This document shows, piece after piece, positions 16,818-25,071 of a DNA stretch of 41,397 bases. The stretch lies in assembly GCA_025454255.1 (NCBI GenBank), contig JALOOU010000016.1, positions 1 through 41,397 on the forward strand. The letters are read 5' to 3'. Source of the stretch: Desulfobacterales bacterium (GTDB lineage Bacteria > Desulfobacterota > Desulfobacteria > Desulfobacterales > SpSt-501). The translations under genes and the position numbers were made by a program. The notes under the pieces were generated by a model, which did no database searches, was not told where the DNA came from, and worked only from the letters and a program-made list of their open reading frames with translations. Numbering within the stretch: the first letter of the stretch is position 1; each line of letters opens with the position of its first letter.

Positions 16818-17300
16818 TTATCCTTTCCTCAGCGTCTCGATCCAATCCGGCGGCACCCGGACTGCGACCACCTCCCCGCGGGCGCACGCCTTCCCCCGGG
16901 CGAGAAGATCGATAGCGATGACCGCTTTCCTGCCCTTGAGCTCCTTGACGCGTCCGCGCAGTTCGAGCACCGTGTCGATCGGCGTCGGCGCCAGGTAGTC
17001 CACATGCAGGGAGCCGGTGACGAAGCGCACCGGCGGCTCGGTGTCCATCTCACGTTTTTCAGCCCGGTACACGGCGGCCGCCGCCGTGCCGGTGCCGTGG
17101 CAGTCGATCAGCGAGGCGATCAGCCCGCCGTACACATAGCCCGGAAGCGCGGTGTGATAGGCCCGGGGCTCGAACCGGCAGACGCTCTCCTGCCCCTCCC
17201 AATAGCTCTTGATCCGCAGACCCTCCGGGTTGAGCCGGCCGCATCCGTAGCAGTGGCTCGTGTCGTCCGCATAAAAATCCTGGAAAGCCTTTTCCGTCAT
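16818..17300 (-). CDS. PaaI-type hotdog thioesterase
   Basis: Predicted 160-residue single hotdog fold, hydrolysing an acyl-CoA. The segment PGYVYGGLIASLIDCHGTGT matches the central helix of the PaaI/4HBT family, where a Gly-Gly turn and acidic residue place the catalytic centre. The N-terminal CYGCGRLNPEGLRI is a common feature of a thioesterase subgroup. AGGAGG lies 5 bases before the ATG. Substrate unknown; aromatic or medium-chain acyl-CoA is the family norm. Confidence 0.87.
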   Translation of the reverse strand: MTEKAFQDFYADDTSHCYGCGRLNPEGLRIKSYWEGQESVCRFEPRAYHTALPGYVYGGLIASLIDCHGTGTAAAAVYRAEKREMDTEPPVRFVTGSLHVDYLAPTPIDTVLELRGRVKELKGRKAVIAIDLLARGKACARGEVVAVRVPPDWIETLRKG

Positions 17301-17441
17301 CCATCCTCCTCGCTGTTCTCGGTCCCGATGTTCAGGCGATGAACCACCTCAGTCGCCGCAAATGAAATCCCCCTCGCTCCCTCAACAAACGAAGGGTAGG
17401 GGGATTTCGGACAGCTGCATCAGAAAGAGCAAAACGTTGTG

Positions 17442-17657
17442 TCAGTCGCCCTTCTGATACTTGAACGACAGACTGACCCTGGCGCGATACGCCGCCACCT
17501 TGCCCTTGTCGATTTTCATGTCGAGCTTGGTGATCTCGGCGATGCGCAGGTCCTTGAGGCTTTTCGCTGCGGTCTCGACGGCATTCTTGGCCGCATCCTC
17601 CCACGACTTGGTGCTCGTTCCGATCAGCTCGATGACTTTGTAAATGCTCTCGCTCAT
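17442..17657 (-). CDS. Dodecin-family flavin-binding protein
   Basis: Predicted 71 residues; dodecins assemble as dodecamers that store flavin. The sequence SIYKVIELIGTSTKSWEDAA is the usual N-terminal strand and helix, and KVAAYRARVSLSFKYQ is the C-terminal strand. The tryptophan that stacks on flavin in archaeal and Halorhodospira dodecins is absent (RIAEITKL at that place), so flavin affinity may differ. A strong AAAGGAGGG precedes the ATG. The gene stands alone. Confidence 0.9.
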   Translation of the reverse strand: MSESIYKVIELIGTSTKSWEDAAKNAVETAAKSLKDLRIAEITKLDMKIDKGKVAAYRARVSLSFKYQKGD

Positions 17658-18460
17658 GAGGCCCTCCTTTGCGGTGAAGTGGTTGGCGGTTGTGCCGGAG
17701 CCGGCAGCCGAAGCCCTCCGGCCTTACGATGGAACGCCTGCAGGATGCAGGGCGGATCGCCGCAGCGAGAACGGGATGCGCCTGCGGGTCGCTCGAGAGC
17801 AGCCGCTGGGATGAGGACCGACACGCGAACCGGAAGCCGGCGGCCTGGAACGCCTTGCGCCGGGCAAAAGGAGAAGATGCGAGCGACGTCTCCTGTCTAC
17901 CGGAAATCCACCGCCCAAGTCAAGGCGGCAGTTTTGGGGCCAACCCCAGCAATTGAAATCCGCTTCGCACCTGCGGGTGCGGTGTTTGTTGCGGCAACCA
18001 CGATGCGGTCAGAAAAGACTGTAGCGGCTGAGAGGGGGCATGGAAGGCCTGCTTGTCGATTCCGAGGTGATTTTGGACCTCTTCCTCAACAACAACCCGC
18101 ACTGGCGGATTGGCCGGAATCGACATTGGAGGAGCTGAGCCTCGCCAATCAAGCGAATCTTCAGTAAATGGCTTGCCGTCCGCCGCGAGCACCCCGCTCG
18201 GCAGGGATTCCGCCTGCCGGAGGCAGAGGGCAGAGGGGGCCGTATGATTCCGAAGCGCTCGCAACGAGGCGGTCGGATCTTGCCGCCGGCCGCCGGTTTC
18301 GGTCGCCGGCAAGAGAGGAGATCGACTGTCTTGCGGATAACGGGCCACGGGCCGCACGTGCGGCGACCCCAGCGCAGCGACGATCCGCTGCTTGCTTCTC
18401 TGCACGATGCCTTGTATGGTATCCCCCCTAAACCGAAAGAAAACCCCCATCGCAACGATC
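17658..18460. other. Long intergenic region with decayed coding remnants
   Basis: About 800 bases between dodecin and the toroid protein. The only recognisable content is the PIN-toxin remnant described separately. Stretches such as the one encoding ARQGFRLPEAEGRG (near 18195-18240) may be further degraded PIN pieces, but I cannot support that firmly. No antitoxin, tRNA or promoter was identified. Confidence 0.5.
18040..18167 (+). pseudogene. PIN-domain (VapC-like) toxin remnant
   Basis: From the ATG at 18040 the translation MEGLLVDSEVILDLFLNNNP resembles the start of VapC ribonucleases, including the first metal-binding aspartate of VDS. The frame then stops at 18138. Adding one G after 18105 gives HWADWPESTLEELSLANQ, the continuation expected for this family, which runs to a stop at 18167. 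A single-base deletion and later truncation therefore explain the reading. About 40 of roughly 135 residues remain. No antitoxin gene is visible upstream. Confidence 0.5.
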
Positions 18461-19498
18461 ATGGAACACGAGCCGAACCGACTCCGGCCCGAGCCGGAGA
18501 TGCCGATCGACATCGAGGCGCCCGCCGCCCTGATCGCCCGGACCCAACGGCCGGACGGGGAGATCCCCTGGTGCCGCGGCCAGAAGACCGACCCCTGGGA
18601 CCACGTGGAGGCCGCCATGGGTCTGGCCGTCGCGGGATTCCCGGCGGAGGCCCGCAAGGCCTACGAGTGGCTGGCCTCCCGCCAGTTGCCGGACGGAAGC
18701 TGGTACAGCGCCTACATGGAGGGGGTCGCCCTGGACCGGACCCGCGACGCCAACATGACGGCCTACATCGCCGTGGGGGTGTATCACTTCTTCCTGATGA
18801 CGGCCGACCGCGGTGCGGTGTCCGCCTTGTGGCCGACGGTCGAGCGGGCGATCGATTTTGCGCTGGGTCTGCAGGCCCCCACCGGCGAGATCCACTGGGC
18901 CGTCAGCCCCGAGGGCAACGTCGACCGCATGGCGCTGCTCACCGGCTCCAGCTCGATCTTCATGAGCATCAAGTGCGCGCTCGCCCTGGCCGCGGTCCTC
19001 GGGTGCAAGCGCCCCGCCTGGCGGGCGGCCCTGGCGAAGCTCGGAGAGGCCATCCGCACCAAGCCCCATCTCTTCAACATGACCAAGTCGCGTTTTTCGA
19101 TGGACTGGTTCTACCCTGTGCTGGCCGGAGCGGTGACCGGCGCGGACGCCCGGCGGCGCATCGAGCACGGCTGGAAAAAATTCGTGGTGGAAGGCCTGGG
19201 GGTGCGCTGCGTCTCCGACCAGCCCTGGATCGCCGTCGCCGAAACCTCCGAGCTGGTGTTGACCCTGGCCGGCATGGGCAGGCTCGATCAGGCCCGGGTG
19301 GTTTTCAGCTGGATCAGCGACCGGCGCTTCGAGGACGGCTCCTACTGGGCCGGCTTCACCTTTCCGGACATGACCATCTGGCCCGAGGATCGCATCACGT
19401 GGACCAACGCCGGCGTGCTCATCGCCGCGGATGCCGTTTTCGGGCTGACCCCCGCTGCCGGGCTTTTCAGCCACCGCTTCTGGGCGTCCGTGCCGTAA
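18461..19498 (+). CDS. Alpha/alpha-toroid protein with prenyltransferase/squalene-cyclase-type repeats
   Basis: Predicted 345 residues, cytoplasmic, no signal or membrane segment. Repeats resembling the QW motif are visible: ARTQRPDGEIPW near 26, SRQLPDGSWYSAY near 73 and ISDRRFEDGSYW near 290. This fits an alpha/alpha barrel of the terpene-cyclase/prenyltransferase-repeat superfamily. The DXDD acid motif of squalene-hopene cyclases is not visible, so cyclase activity is not claimed. The ATG at 18461 has no good ribosome site; an earlier in-frame ATG at 18416 exists. Neighbours do not indicate a terpenoid pathway. Function unknown. Confidence 0.75.
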   Translation: MEHEPNRLRPEPEMPIDIEAPAALIARTQRPDGEIPWCRGQKTDPWDHVEAAMGLAVAGFPAEARKAYEWLASRQLPDGSWYSAYMEGVALDRTRDANMTAYIAVGVYHFFLMTADRGAVSALWPTVERAIDFALGLQAPTGEIHWAVSPEGNVDRMALLTGSSSIFMSIKCALALAAVLGCKRPAWRAALAKLGEAIRTKPHLFNMTKSRFSMDWFYPVLAGAVTGADARRRIEHGWKKFVVEGLGVRCVSDQPWIAVAETSELVLTLAGMGRLDQARVVFSWISDRRFEDGSYWAGFTFPDMTIWPEDRITWTNAGVLIAADAVFGLTPAAGLFSHRFWASVP

Positions 19499-19543
19499 CG
19501 TCGGATGGCTTCACGGTGGCGGCGAGGAGCGGCCCGCCCAACC

Positions 19544-20722
19544 TCAACCCCGCCGGGCCGCCGCCTGGAATCCGGCAAAGAGCAGGCCGCCCGCCAGTGC
19601 GATGAACGCGCTCAGACTGAAGAGCCCCGCCGAGCCGATGCGCTCGTACAAATACCCGTTCAGGAAAAACCCCACCATCAGCCCCAAGCCGTAGGTCAGG
19701 GCGTTGTTCACGGCCTGGCCTGTGGTTTTGGCGTTTTCCGGGGCCATGCGGTCGATATACAGGATGCTGGCCATGTGGAAGGCGCCGTAGGTCGCAGCGT
19801 GCAGGAGCTGGGCGCACAGAATCCACCCGGGGGTTCCGGCCGCGCCCATGATCCCCCAGCGCAGGACCGCCGCGGCGAAGGATATCGTCAGGGTCGCCTC
19901 CAGCGACAGGCGTTGGAACAGGCGCCGGGAGGCGAGCATCACCCCGATTTCCGCAACCGAGGCGAGCGCCCAGGCGGCGCCGATGAAGCTCTTCGAATAT
20001 CCCAGCTGCTCCAGGTGGATCGAAAAAAAACCGTAGTACGCGCCGTGGCTCACGAGCATCAGGAAGGCGCACAGGATGAAGGCCAGCGGCTGCCGGCGCA
20101 ACAGATCGCCTGCCCCGCGGCCGAGGGCGACCGGACGCGGCGCGGGGGCGGCTGGGACGCCGAAGGAGACCAGCGCGTGCAGCAGCGAGCCGGCCAGGAT
20201 GGCGGGTAGGATGACCCGGGCCGAGAACGCGTCGATGACCGGGCCTGCGCTCAGCACCACACCGATGAAACTGAGCGACCCCCACACCCGGACCCGCCCG
20301 TAGCTGCTCTTGTCCCGGCCGAGCATGTCCATGCTGAAGGCTTCCAGAAAGGAGATGATCGGCGCATAGAAAACGCCGTAGGCCACGGTGATAAGGGCCA
20401 TTGCGGTGAAGTCCTCGGTGAACAGAAACCCCGCCCAGATGCAGGTGCTGGCCATGTGGCACAGGATGTAGATGGGGCGGCGCCGATGGGTGCGGTCGGC
20501 GGCGACCCCCCACAGCAGCGGAAACACCACCATAGACACCGCGCGCAGCGCGGAGAGCACTCCGATGTCCAAGCCGGAGAAACCCAGATGGTAGCAGTAC
20601 AGGTTGAAATAGGGCAGGTAGAGGCCCATCACCCCGAAAAAAAGAAAATACTGGGAGGCGATGGAGACGGAGACGGCGGCGGGTCGTGAGGGGGCCGGGT
20701 CCATGCGGCCATCATACGGCAT
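19544..20722 (-). CDS. MFS transporter, LacY/nucleoside-symporter-like (MFS_1_like)
   Basis: Inner-membrane secondary transporter of about 392 residues with roughly 12 hydrophobic segments. The first is SIASQYFLFFGVMGLYLPYF, and the intracellular loop between helices 2 and 3 reads GVAADRTHRRRPIYI. The first half resembles the 3-phenylpropionate/sugar-proton symporter branch. Substrate cannot be assigned. I chose the ATG at 20722 because a GGAA lies 7 bases upstream; the ATG at 20704 is an equally possible start. Its 5' end faces rlpA, which starts 74 bases away on the other strand. Confidence 0.87.
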   Translation of the reverse strand: MPYDGRMDPAPSRPAAVSVSIASQYFLFFGVMGLYLPYFNLYCYHLGFSGLDIGVLSALRAVSMVVFPLLWGVAADRTHRRRPIYILCHMASTCIWAGFLFTEDFTAMALITVAYGVFYAPIISFLEAFSMDMLGRDKSSYGRVRVWGSLSFIGVVLSAGPVIDAFSARVILPAILAGSLLHALVSFGVPAAPAPRPVALGRGAGDLLRRQPLAFILCAFLMLVSHGAYYGFFSIHLEQLGYSKSFIGAAWALASVAEIGVMLASRRLFQRLSLEATLTISFAAAVLRWGIMGAAGTPGWILCAQLLHAATYGAFHMASILYIDRMAPENAKTTGQAVNNALTYGLGLMVGFFLNGYLYERIGSAGLFSLSAFIALAGGLLFAGFQAAARRG

Positions 20723-20759
20723 ATCGTTCCGCAGGGCAAAGAGATCGGCGGGTCGCGGG

Positions 20760-20788
20760 TTTACAAAAATTGGCCTGGATGCTATTTT
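20760..20788 (+). promoter_or_regulatory. Sigma-70-type promoter for rlpA
   Basis: TTTACA (20760-20765), a 17-base spacer, and TATTTT (20783-20788). The first candidate ATG is at 20796, only 7 bases after the -10. That implies a leaderless message or use of a downstream start (see rlpA). Confidence 0.5.
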
Positions 20789-20795
20789 CAAACGT

Positions 20796-21635
20796 ATGAA
20801 GACACCGGTGCGGGAGCTGCACGGCGGAGAAAAAACATTGCGGCGGCGCGGCGGCGACGGGTTGCGGCGCAGGGGTGGCTGGCGGGGGTGGGCGGCGGCG
20901 GTCGCCGTGCTGTGCCTTCTGGCTGCAGGCTGCAGCGCGCGATCGACCCCCAGCGCGCCGCCGGCCCCGCTGCCGCGGCCGGTCCCGCGCACGGAGGCGC
21001 CGCCGCCAGAAACCGCTCCGGGGCAGCCGAAGCCCTACAAGGCCCTGGGCCAGTGGTATCAGCCCATTCCGGATGCGAGCGGGTTTCGGCAGCAGGGGGT
21101 TGCCTCCTGGTACGGGCCGGATTTTCACGGCAAGCGCACCTCCAGCGGCGAGGTTTACGACATGCATGCCATGACCGCCGCCCACAAGACGCTGCCGCTG
21201 GGGACCCTGGTCCGCGTACGCCACCTGGCCAACCACCGCACGATCGAGGTGCGCATCAACGACCGCGGGCCCTTTGTCGGCGACCGGATCATCGACCTCT
21301 CCTACGAGGCGGCCCGGCAGCTGGACGTGGTCCGGCCGGGCACGGCGCCGGTGGAGGTGGTGGCGGTAGGGGCCGTCCCCGGCAGCCCGGTGGACCTGTA
21401 CTCCGGCAACTTCACCTTCCAGGTGGGCTCCTTCGCCAGCCGCCCGAATGCCGAAAGATTGGGGGCGGAGCTCAATCCGCGCTTCGGCAACGCCCACATC
21501 GTCGAGTTCGAGCAGGCCGGCCGCGTGTTGTACCGGCTGCGGGTCGGCAAGGCCGGGTCGCTGGATGAGGCGATCGCCTTCGAGACGCGGCTGAAGGAGA
21601 GCGGCTTCACGGACGCCTTTGTCGTGGCCGAGTAG
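20796..21635 (+). CDS. rlpA: Septal ring lytic transglycosylase RlpA family lipoprotein with SPOR domain
   Basis: Outer-membrane-type lipoprotein of up to 279 residues. The lipobox LLAAGC follows the hydrophobic run WAAAVAVLCLL. A Pro-rich linker leads to the double-psi beta-barrel RlpA domain (GVASWYGPDFHGKRTSSGE through NDRGPFVGDRIIDLSYEAA), followed by a C-terminal SPOR domain (FTFQVGSFASRPNAERLG) that binds denuded glycan at division septa. In Pseudomonas RlpA cleaves naked glycan strands. The ATG at 20796 gives a 40-residue n-region rich in Arg and sits too near the promoter. A TTG at 20838 with GGAG 8 bases upstream gives a more normal signal peptide and may be the true start. gmhB follows after 3 bases. 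Confidence 0.9.
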   Translation: MKTPVRELHGGEKTLRRRGGDGLRRRGGWRGWAAAVAVLCLLAAGCSARSTPSAPPAPLPRPVPRTEAPPPETAPGQPKPYKALGQWYQPIPDASGFRQQGVASWYGPDFHGKRTSSGEVYDMHAMTAAHKTLPLGTLVRVRHLANHRTIEVRINDRGPFVGDRIIDLSYEAARQLDVVRPGTAPVEVVAVGAVPGSPVDLYSGNFTFQVGSFASRPNAERLGAELNPRFGNAHIVEFEQAGRVLYRLRVGKAGSLDEAIAFETRLKESGFTDAFVVAE

Positions 21636-21638
21636 AAA

Positions 21639-22214
21639 ATGGCGGGATCCATCCAGCCGCCCCCGGTCGTGTTTCTGGACCGCGACGGGGTGATCAACCG
21701 CGATTCGCCGGGCTACATCAAAAGCCTGGCCGAATTCGAGTTTCTGCCCGGAAGCCTCGAGGCCTTGCGGCGGCTGGCCGAACACGGCTTCGAGGCGATC
21801 ATCGTGACCAATCAATCCGCGCTGGGCAGAGGCTGGTTGAGGGCGGAGGCGCTGGCGGCGATCCATCGGCGGCTGTGCGACGACGTGCTGCATCACGGTG
21901 GGCGCATCCGCGATATCCTGGTGTGCCCCCATCGACCCGACGAAAACTGTGCCTGCCGCAAGCCCCGCCCCGGCCTGATTATGGAGGCCCGGCGCCGGCA
22001 TGGGATCGACGTGGCGGCCGCGGTGATGATCGGCGACAGCGGCAAAGACATCGAGTGCGCCTTGAACGCCGGCGTCGGTGCCAGTGTGCTGGTGCGGACC
22101 GGCAACGGGCGGCAGGCCGAGGCTGAGCTGCGGCGTAAAGGCATCGTGCCGGATGGCATCGCCGCCGACCTGCCGGCAGCCGTGGACTGGATTCTTCACC
22201 GCCGCCGGTCTTGA
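21639..22214 (+). CDS. gmhB: D-glycero-D-manno-heptose 1,7-bisphosphate 7-phosphatase, GmhB
   Basis: HAD-superfamily phosphatase of 191 residues in the ADP-heptose pathway for lipopolysaccharide inner core. The catalytic DXD motif is in VVFLDRDGVINRD, motif II in IIVTNQS, and the later acidic motif in VMIGDSGKDIECA. The zinc-binding loop characteristic of GmhB is CPHRPDENCACRKPRPG. It overlaps the rlpA transcription unit, and only a weak ribosome site is visible, so translational coupling to rlpA is likely. Presence of GmhB implies a Gram-negative envelope with heptose. Confidence 0.93.
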   Translation: MAGSIQPPPVVFLDRDGVINRDSPGYIKSLAEFEFLPGSLEALRRLAEHGFEAIIVTNQSALGRGWLRAEALAAIHRRLCDDVLHHGGRIRDILVCPHRPDENCACRKPRPGLIMEARRRHGIDVAAAVMIGDSGKDIECALNAGVGASVLVRTGNGRQAEAELRRKGIVPDGIAADLPAAVDWILHRRRS

Positions 22215-22219
22215 CGGCT

Positions 22220-22265
22220 GCTTTTAGTTGACGGCCCGGTGCAGGCGAGAGATCCAACTAAAAGC
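22220..22265 (+). terminator. Perfect 11-bp inverted repeat after gmhB
   Basis: GCTTTTAGTTG (22220-22230) and CAACTAAAAGC (22255-22265) with a 24-base loop, starting 5 bases after the gmhB stop. Long for a classical intrinsic terminator loop and without a U-tract. It may be the gmhB 3'-end hairpin, facing repeat copy B of the convergent gene. Confidence 0.45.
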
Positions 22266-22273
22266 CTTGAGTC

Positions 22274-22398
22274 GATGGTTGCGTCGGAGGGCCAAAATCA
22301 AGGCGCGCGAATTTCGCGGGGCGAGGCGAATTGCAGGTGCGCCGCAGCGGCAGCGAACTCAGGCGCAGCGCGGAGATGGGTTCTCCGACGCACCCATC
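22274..22398 (-). repeat. Structured 3'-end repeat, copy B
   Basis: Outer arms GATGGTTGCGTCGGAG (22274-22289) and CTCCGACGCACCCATC (22383-22398) pair with one mismatch in 16. The core (22299-22374) is homologous to copy A, with shared blocks CAAGGCGCGC, GCGAGGCG, TGCGCCGCAGCG and GCGCA. The arms are unrelated in sequence to those of copy A. The arm starts inside the stop codon of the minus-strand DUF1178 gene, so orientation relative to the gene is the same as in copy A. Confidence 0.65.
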
Positions 22399-22825
22399 AG
22401 GAGTCGGAATCGGGCGGCGGGGGCAGGGGAACCTTGAAGAACTGGACCCCTTCCTGTTTGAGAACCTTTTCCTCGGTTTCGGTGCTGACGCCGCGGATGT
22501 TGCGCGGCTCGCTGACGCCGTAGTGGATCTTCAGGGCCTCCCGGGCGAAATTGCAGCCGACGTTGTCGAAGTTCTGCTCCACGAAATCGCCGAGCTGCTT
22601 GCCGATCCGCTCCCACAGCTTTTCGGGCGAGGGGTTGCCGTCGTTTACCACGGCGGCCTGCGAGGCGCGGATGGCAAAGCGCGACGGCAACTGCGCGATG
22701 TCGGTATCGTCGCAGACCGGGCAGGAGATCAGCCCGCGGCGCTTCTGGGAGAGAAACGCCTTGCGGTCTTCGAACCAACCCTCAAAGGAGTGCCCGTTGG
22801 CACATGTCAAATCGTAGGCGATCAT
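22397..22825 (-). CDS. DUF1178 family protein
   Basis: Predicted 142 residues. The N-terminus MIAYDLTCANGHSFEGWF and LISCPVCDD give two cysteine pairs forming a zinc-ribbon-like knuckle typical of DUF1178. The middle holds KLWERIGKQLGDFVEQNF and the C-terminus the family's acidic/Pro-rich tail. No biochemical function is established for the family. A GGAG lies upstream of the ATG. It is transcribed toward gmhB, and its stop codon overlaps the outer arm of repeat copy B. Confidence 0.9.
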   Translation of the reverse strand: MIAYDLTCANGHSFEGWFEDRKAFLSQKRRGLISCPVCDDTDIAQLPSRFAIRASQAAVVNDGNPSPEKLWERIGKQLGDFVEQNFDNVGCNFAREALKIHYGVSEPRNIRGVSTETEEKVLKQEGVQFFKVPLPPPPDSDS

Positions 22826-23036
22826 GACCGCTCTTTCTCCGGGGGGTCATTCAGAAGGCCACGGTGCGCGGTGTTTTCGACCCGGAGGAACATCGTGATG
22901 GATTAATCGATCAATCTGATGTACTTATAGGATAAACTAAGCGGGTCCTTTCGTCAAACCGTTCCTGTCATGATAGCGCTTGCCGCCCGCGCGACCTCGG
23001 GCGCCGGGTCGGCCAAGCGGTTCGGGAGAGTCGTCC

Positions 23037-23699
23037 ATGGTGTGGAAGCCTGCATGGGGTGTGGTGATCGGCGTGTGCCTGTTGGGGCTGGCCGGAGGCG
23101 CATGGTCGCAACCGGTGTATGTGTCCGACGTGATCCGGGTCTCGGTGCGCTCCGGCCCGGGCGGCGAACACAAATCGCTGGCCGTCACCGAAAGCGGGCA
23201 GCAGCTGGAGCTGCTGAAGCCCGGCGAGGAGTGGTCCCTGGTGCGGCTGGCCAACGGCACCGAGGGCTATGTTCTTTCGCGCTTTCTGACGGAGGCCCCC
23301 CCGGGCCGCCACCAGCTCCTCCGGCTGGAGGAAAAAATCAAGGCGCTGGCCGCCCAGGCAACCGCGCTGACCGAGGAGAACAGCCGCGTGAAAACCGAAA
23401 AAGAGGCGCTGGCCGCCGCCGCCGCCGACGGACAGCTGGCCCTTGACCGGCTGCGCGCCGAGTTCGAACGCTTTCGAAACGAAACCGCCGATGCCGCCGC
23501 GTTGAAGGCCAAAGCCGACGCCCTGTCGGCGGAGCTCGAGCAGAAGACGCGGCAGATCGCCGAGCTGAGCGCCCGGGCCGAGGATGCTTTCCCGGTGAGC
23601 ACGCTCTATTGGTTTCTGGCCGGGGCGGGCGTGCTGCTGGTCGGGTTTCTGACCGGCTTCAGCGTGAAGCGCCAGCGTCGCTGGTCGACGCTTTCCTGA
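23037..23699 (+). CDS. SH3-domain membrane-anchored protein (TIGR04211/YgiM-like)
   Basis: Predicted 220 residues; start chosen at the ATG after GGGAGAG. A signal peptide (WGVVIGVCLLGLAGGAWS) exports a bacterial SH3 domain at about 24-83 (VYVSDVIRVSVRSGPG through GYVLSRFL). A coiled coil covers about 95-185 and a C-terminal membrane helix lies at about 190-210 (LYWFLAGAGVLLVGFLTGF), ending in a basic cytoplasmic tail. This order matches the TIGR04211 SH3-and-anchor family, including E. coli YgiM, which is thought to act in the periplasm on the cell wall. The next gene starts 5 bases on. Confidence 0.87.
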   Translation: MVWKPAWGVVIGVCLLGLAGGAWSQPVYVSDVIRVSVRSGPGGEHKSLAVTESGQQLELLKPGEEWSLVRLANGTEGYVLSRFLTEAPPGRHQLLRLEEKIKALAAQATALTEENSRVKTEKEALAAAAADGQLALDRLRAEFERFRNETADAAALKAKADALSAELEQKTRQIAELSARAEDAFPVSTLYWFLAGAGVLLVGFLTGFSVKRQRRWSTLS

Positions 23700-23704
23700 G
23701 CGCC

Positions 23705-24970
23705 ATGCCGATGCCCCTGGACACCCTGCTCACCCTGCTGGCGCTGATCGCGGTTTCGGGGTTCTTTTCAGCGGCGGAAACCGCGCTGTTTTCCATCTCC
23801 CCGGCCGAGGCCATCGTTCTCGGCAACCAGCCGGGTCGGGCCAACGCGCTGATCCACCGGATGAAGCAGGATCCCGACCGGCTTCTGACCACGATTCTGA
23901 TCGGCAATACGCTGGCGAACATAGCGGCGGCCGCGCTGGCCACGGCCTTCGCCCTGCAGGTGATCAGCGTCCACCCAGTGGCCGTCGCCACCGGGGTCAT
24001 GACCCTGCTGGTGCTCGTTTTCGGGGAGGTCTTCCCGAAGTCGATCGCCATTGCCAACGCCATCCCCATCGGCCGGATCGTCATCGTTCCGATCTACTGG
24101 CTGTCGAAATTGCTTTTCCCCCTGTTGCTGGTGTTGAATGTCATCCCGCGCATGGCCTCCCGGATGCGGACCCCGCCGAAAGTCACCGAGGCGGACCTGC
24201 TCTCGATTGTCGAGGCAAAAGGCAGCGAAGGCCAGATCCGCGAGGAGGAAAAAGAGCTCATCCACAACATTTTCGAATTCGACGACACCAGCGCTTCGGA
24301 GATCATGACGCCGCGCGCCGACATGTACGTCGTCGATGTGAATGAACCGTTGGATCTGCCGGAGCTGTTCAAATCCGGCTTCACCCGCATCCCCGTCATC
24401 GATGGCGACATCGACCGCATCATCGGCATTTTAAACGTCAAGGACCTGCTGCTCTGCCAGTGCGCCGACGGGGCGTCGGTCAGCGTGCGCCGGGTCATGC
24501 GCCAGCCCTACTTCGTTCCGGAGCACAAGAAGCTCAACCGCCTGCTTCAAGGGTTCAAGCGGCGCAAGCAGCACATGGCCATCGTGGTGGACGAGCACGG
24601 GGGCGTATCGGGGTTGATCACGCTGGAGGATGCTCTGGAGGAGCTTGTCGGCGAGATCGTCGATGAAACCGATGACGTCGAGGAGCCCGCGATCATCCCG
24701 GTGAGCGAAAATGAATGGCGGGTGCTGGGCAAGACGGAAATCGATGAGGTCAACGAGGCCCTGCAGATGCACATCCCCGACACCGGGGAATACGACACCT
24801 TTTCCGGCTACATCTTGAAGCGCATCGGGCGCATCCCCAAGGTTTCGGAGGAGATCGAAATCGGCGAATTCACCACGATCGTCAAGGAGCGGGAGGGAAA
24901 CCGCATCATCGCCTACCTGGTGCGCCGCAATTCGCCGCCGCTGCCCGCGGATGCCCCTGCGGCAGGTTGA
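23705..24970 (+). CDS. HlyC/CorC-family (CNNM) transporter with CBS and CorC domains
   Basis: Inner-membrane protein of 421 residues. An N-terminal CNNM domain contains the helices LLALIAVSGFFSAAETALF, TILIGNTLANIAAAALATAF and VATGVMTLLVLVFGEVFPKS. A CBS pair follows at about 200-320 (SEIMTPRADMYVVDV and the acidic HGGVSGLITLEDALEELVGE), then a CorC_HlyC C-terminal domain (EWRVLGKTEIDEVN). Homologues export Mg or Co, or affect such export. Starts 5 bases after the SH3 gene without an obvious ribosome site, so coupled translation is likely; ATG at 23711 is an alternative. Confidence 0.92.
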   Translation: MPMPLDTLLTLLALIAVSGFFSAAETALFSISPAEAIVLGNQPGRANALIHRMKQDPDRLLTTILIGNTLANIAAAALATAFALQVISVHPVAVATGVMTLLVLVFGEVFPKSIAIANAIPIGRIVIVPIYWLSKLLFPLLLVLNVIPRMASRMRTPPKVTEADLLSIVEAKGSEGQIREEEKELIHNIFEFDDTSASEIMTPRADMYVVDVNEPLDLPELFKSGFTRIPVIDGDIDRIIGILNVKDLLLCQCADGASVSVRRVMRQPYFVPEHKKLNRLLQGFKRRKQHMAIVVDEHGGVSGLITLEDALEELVGEIVDETDDVEEPAIIPVSENEWRVLGKTEIDEVNEALQMHIPDTGEYDTFSGYILKRIGRIPKVSEEIEIGEFTTIVKEREGNRIIAYLVRRNSPPLPADAPAAG

Positions 24971-25004
24971 AGCCGCGGCGGGGGCTTTGCGCGGCAGCGG
25001 CGTA

Positions 25005-25039
25005 AACGCCCCGGCAGGGTCCTCTGCTGCCGGGGCGTT
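25005..25039. terminator. Bidirectional terminator hairpin
   Basis: A perfect 13-bp stem, AACGCCCCGGCAG (25005-25017) and CTGCCGGGGCGTT (25027-25039), with a 9-base loop. It lies between the convergent CorC-type gene and the HU gene. The AA/TT ends give short tracts for both directions. Confidence 0.75.
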
Positions 25040-25071
25040 GCAACCGCCTTCCGTCGGGTCGCCCGTCGGTG

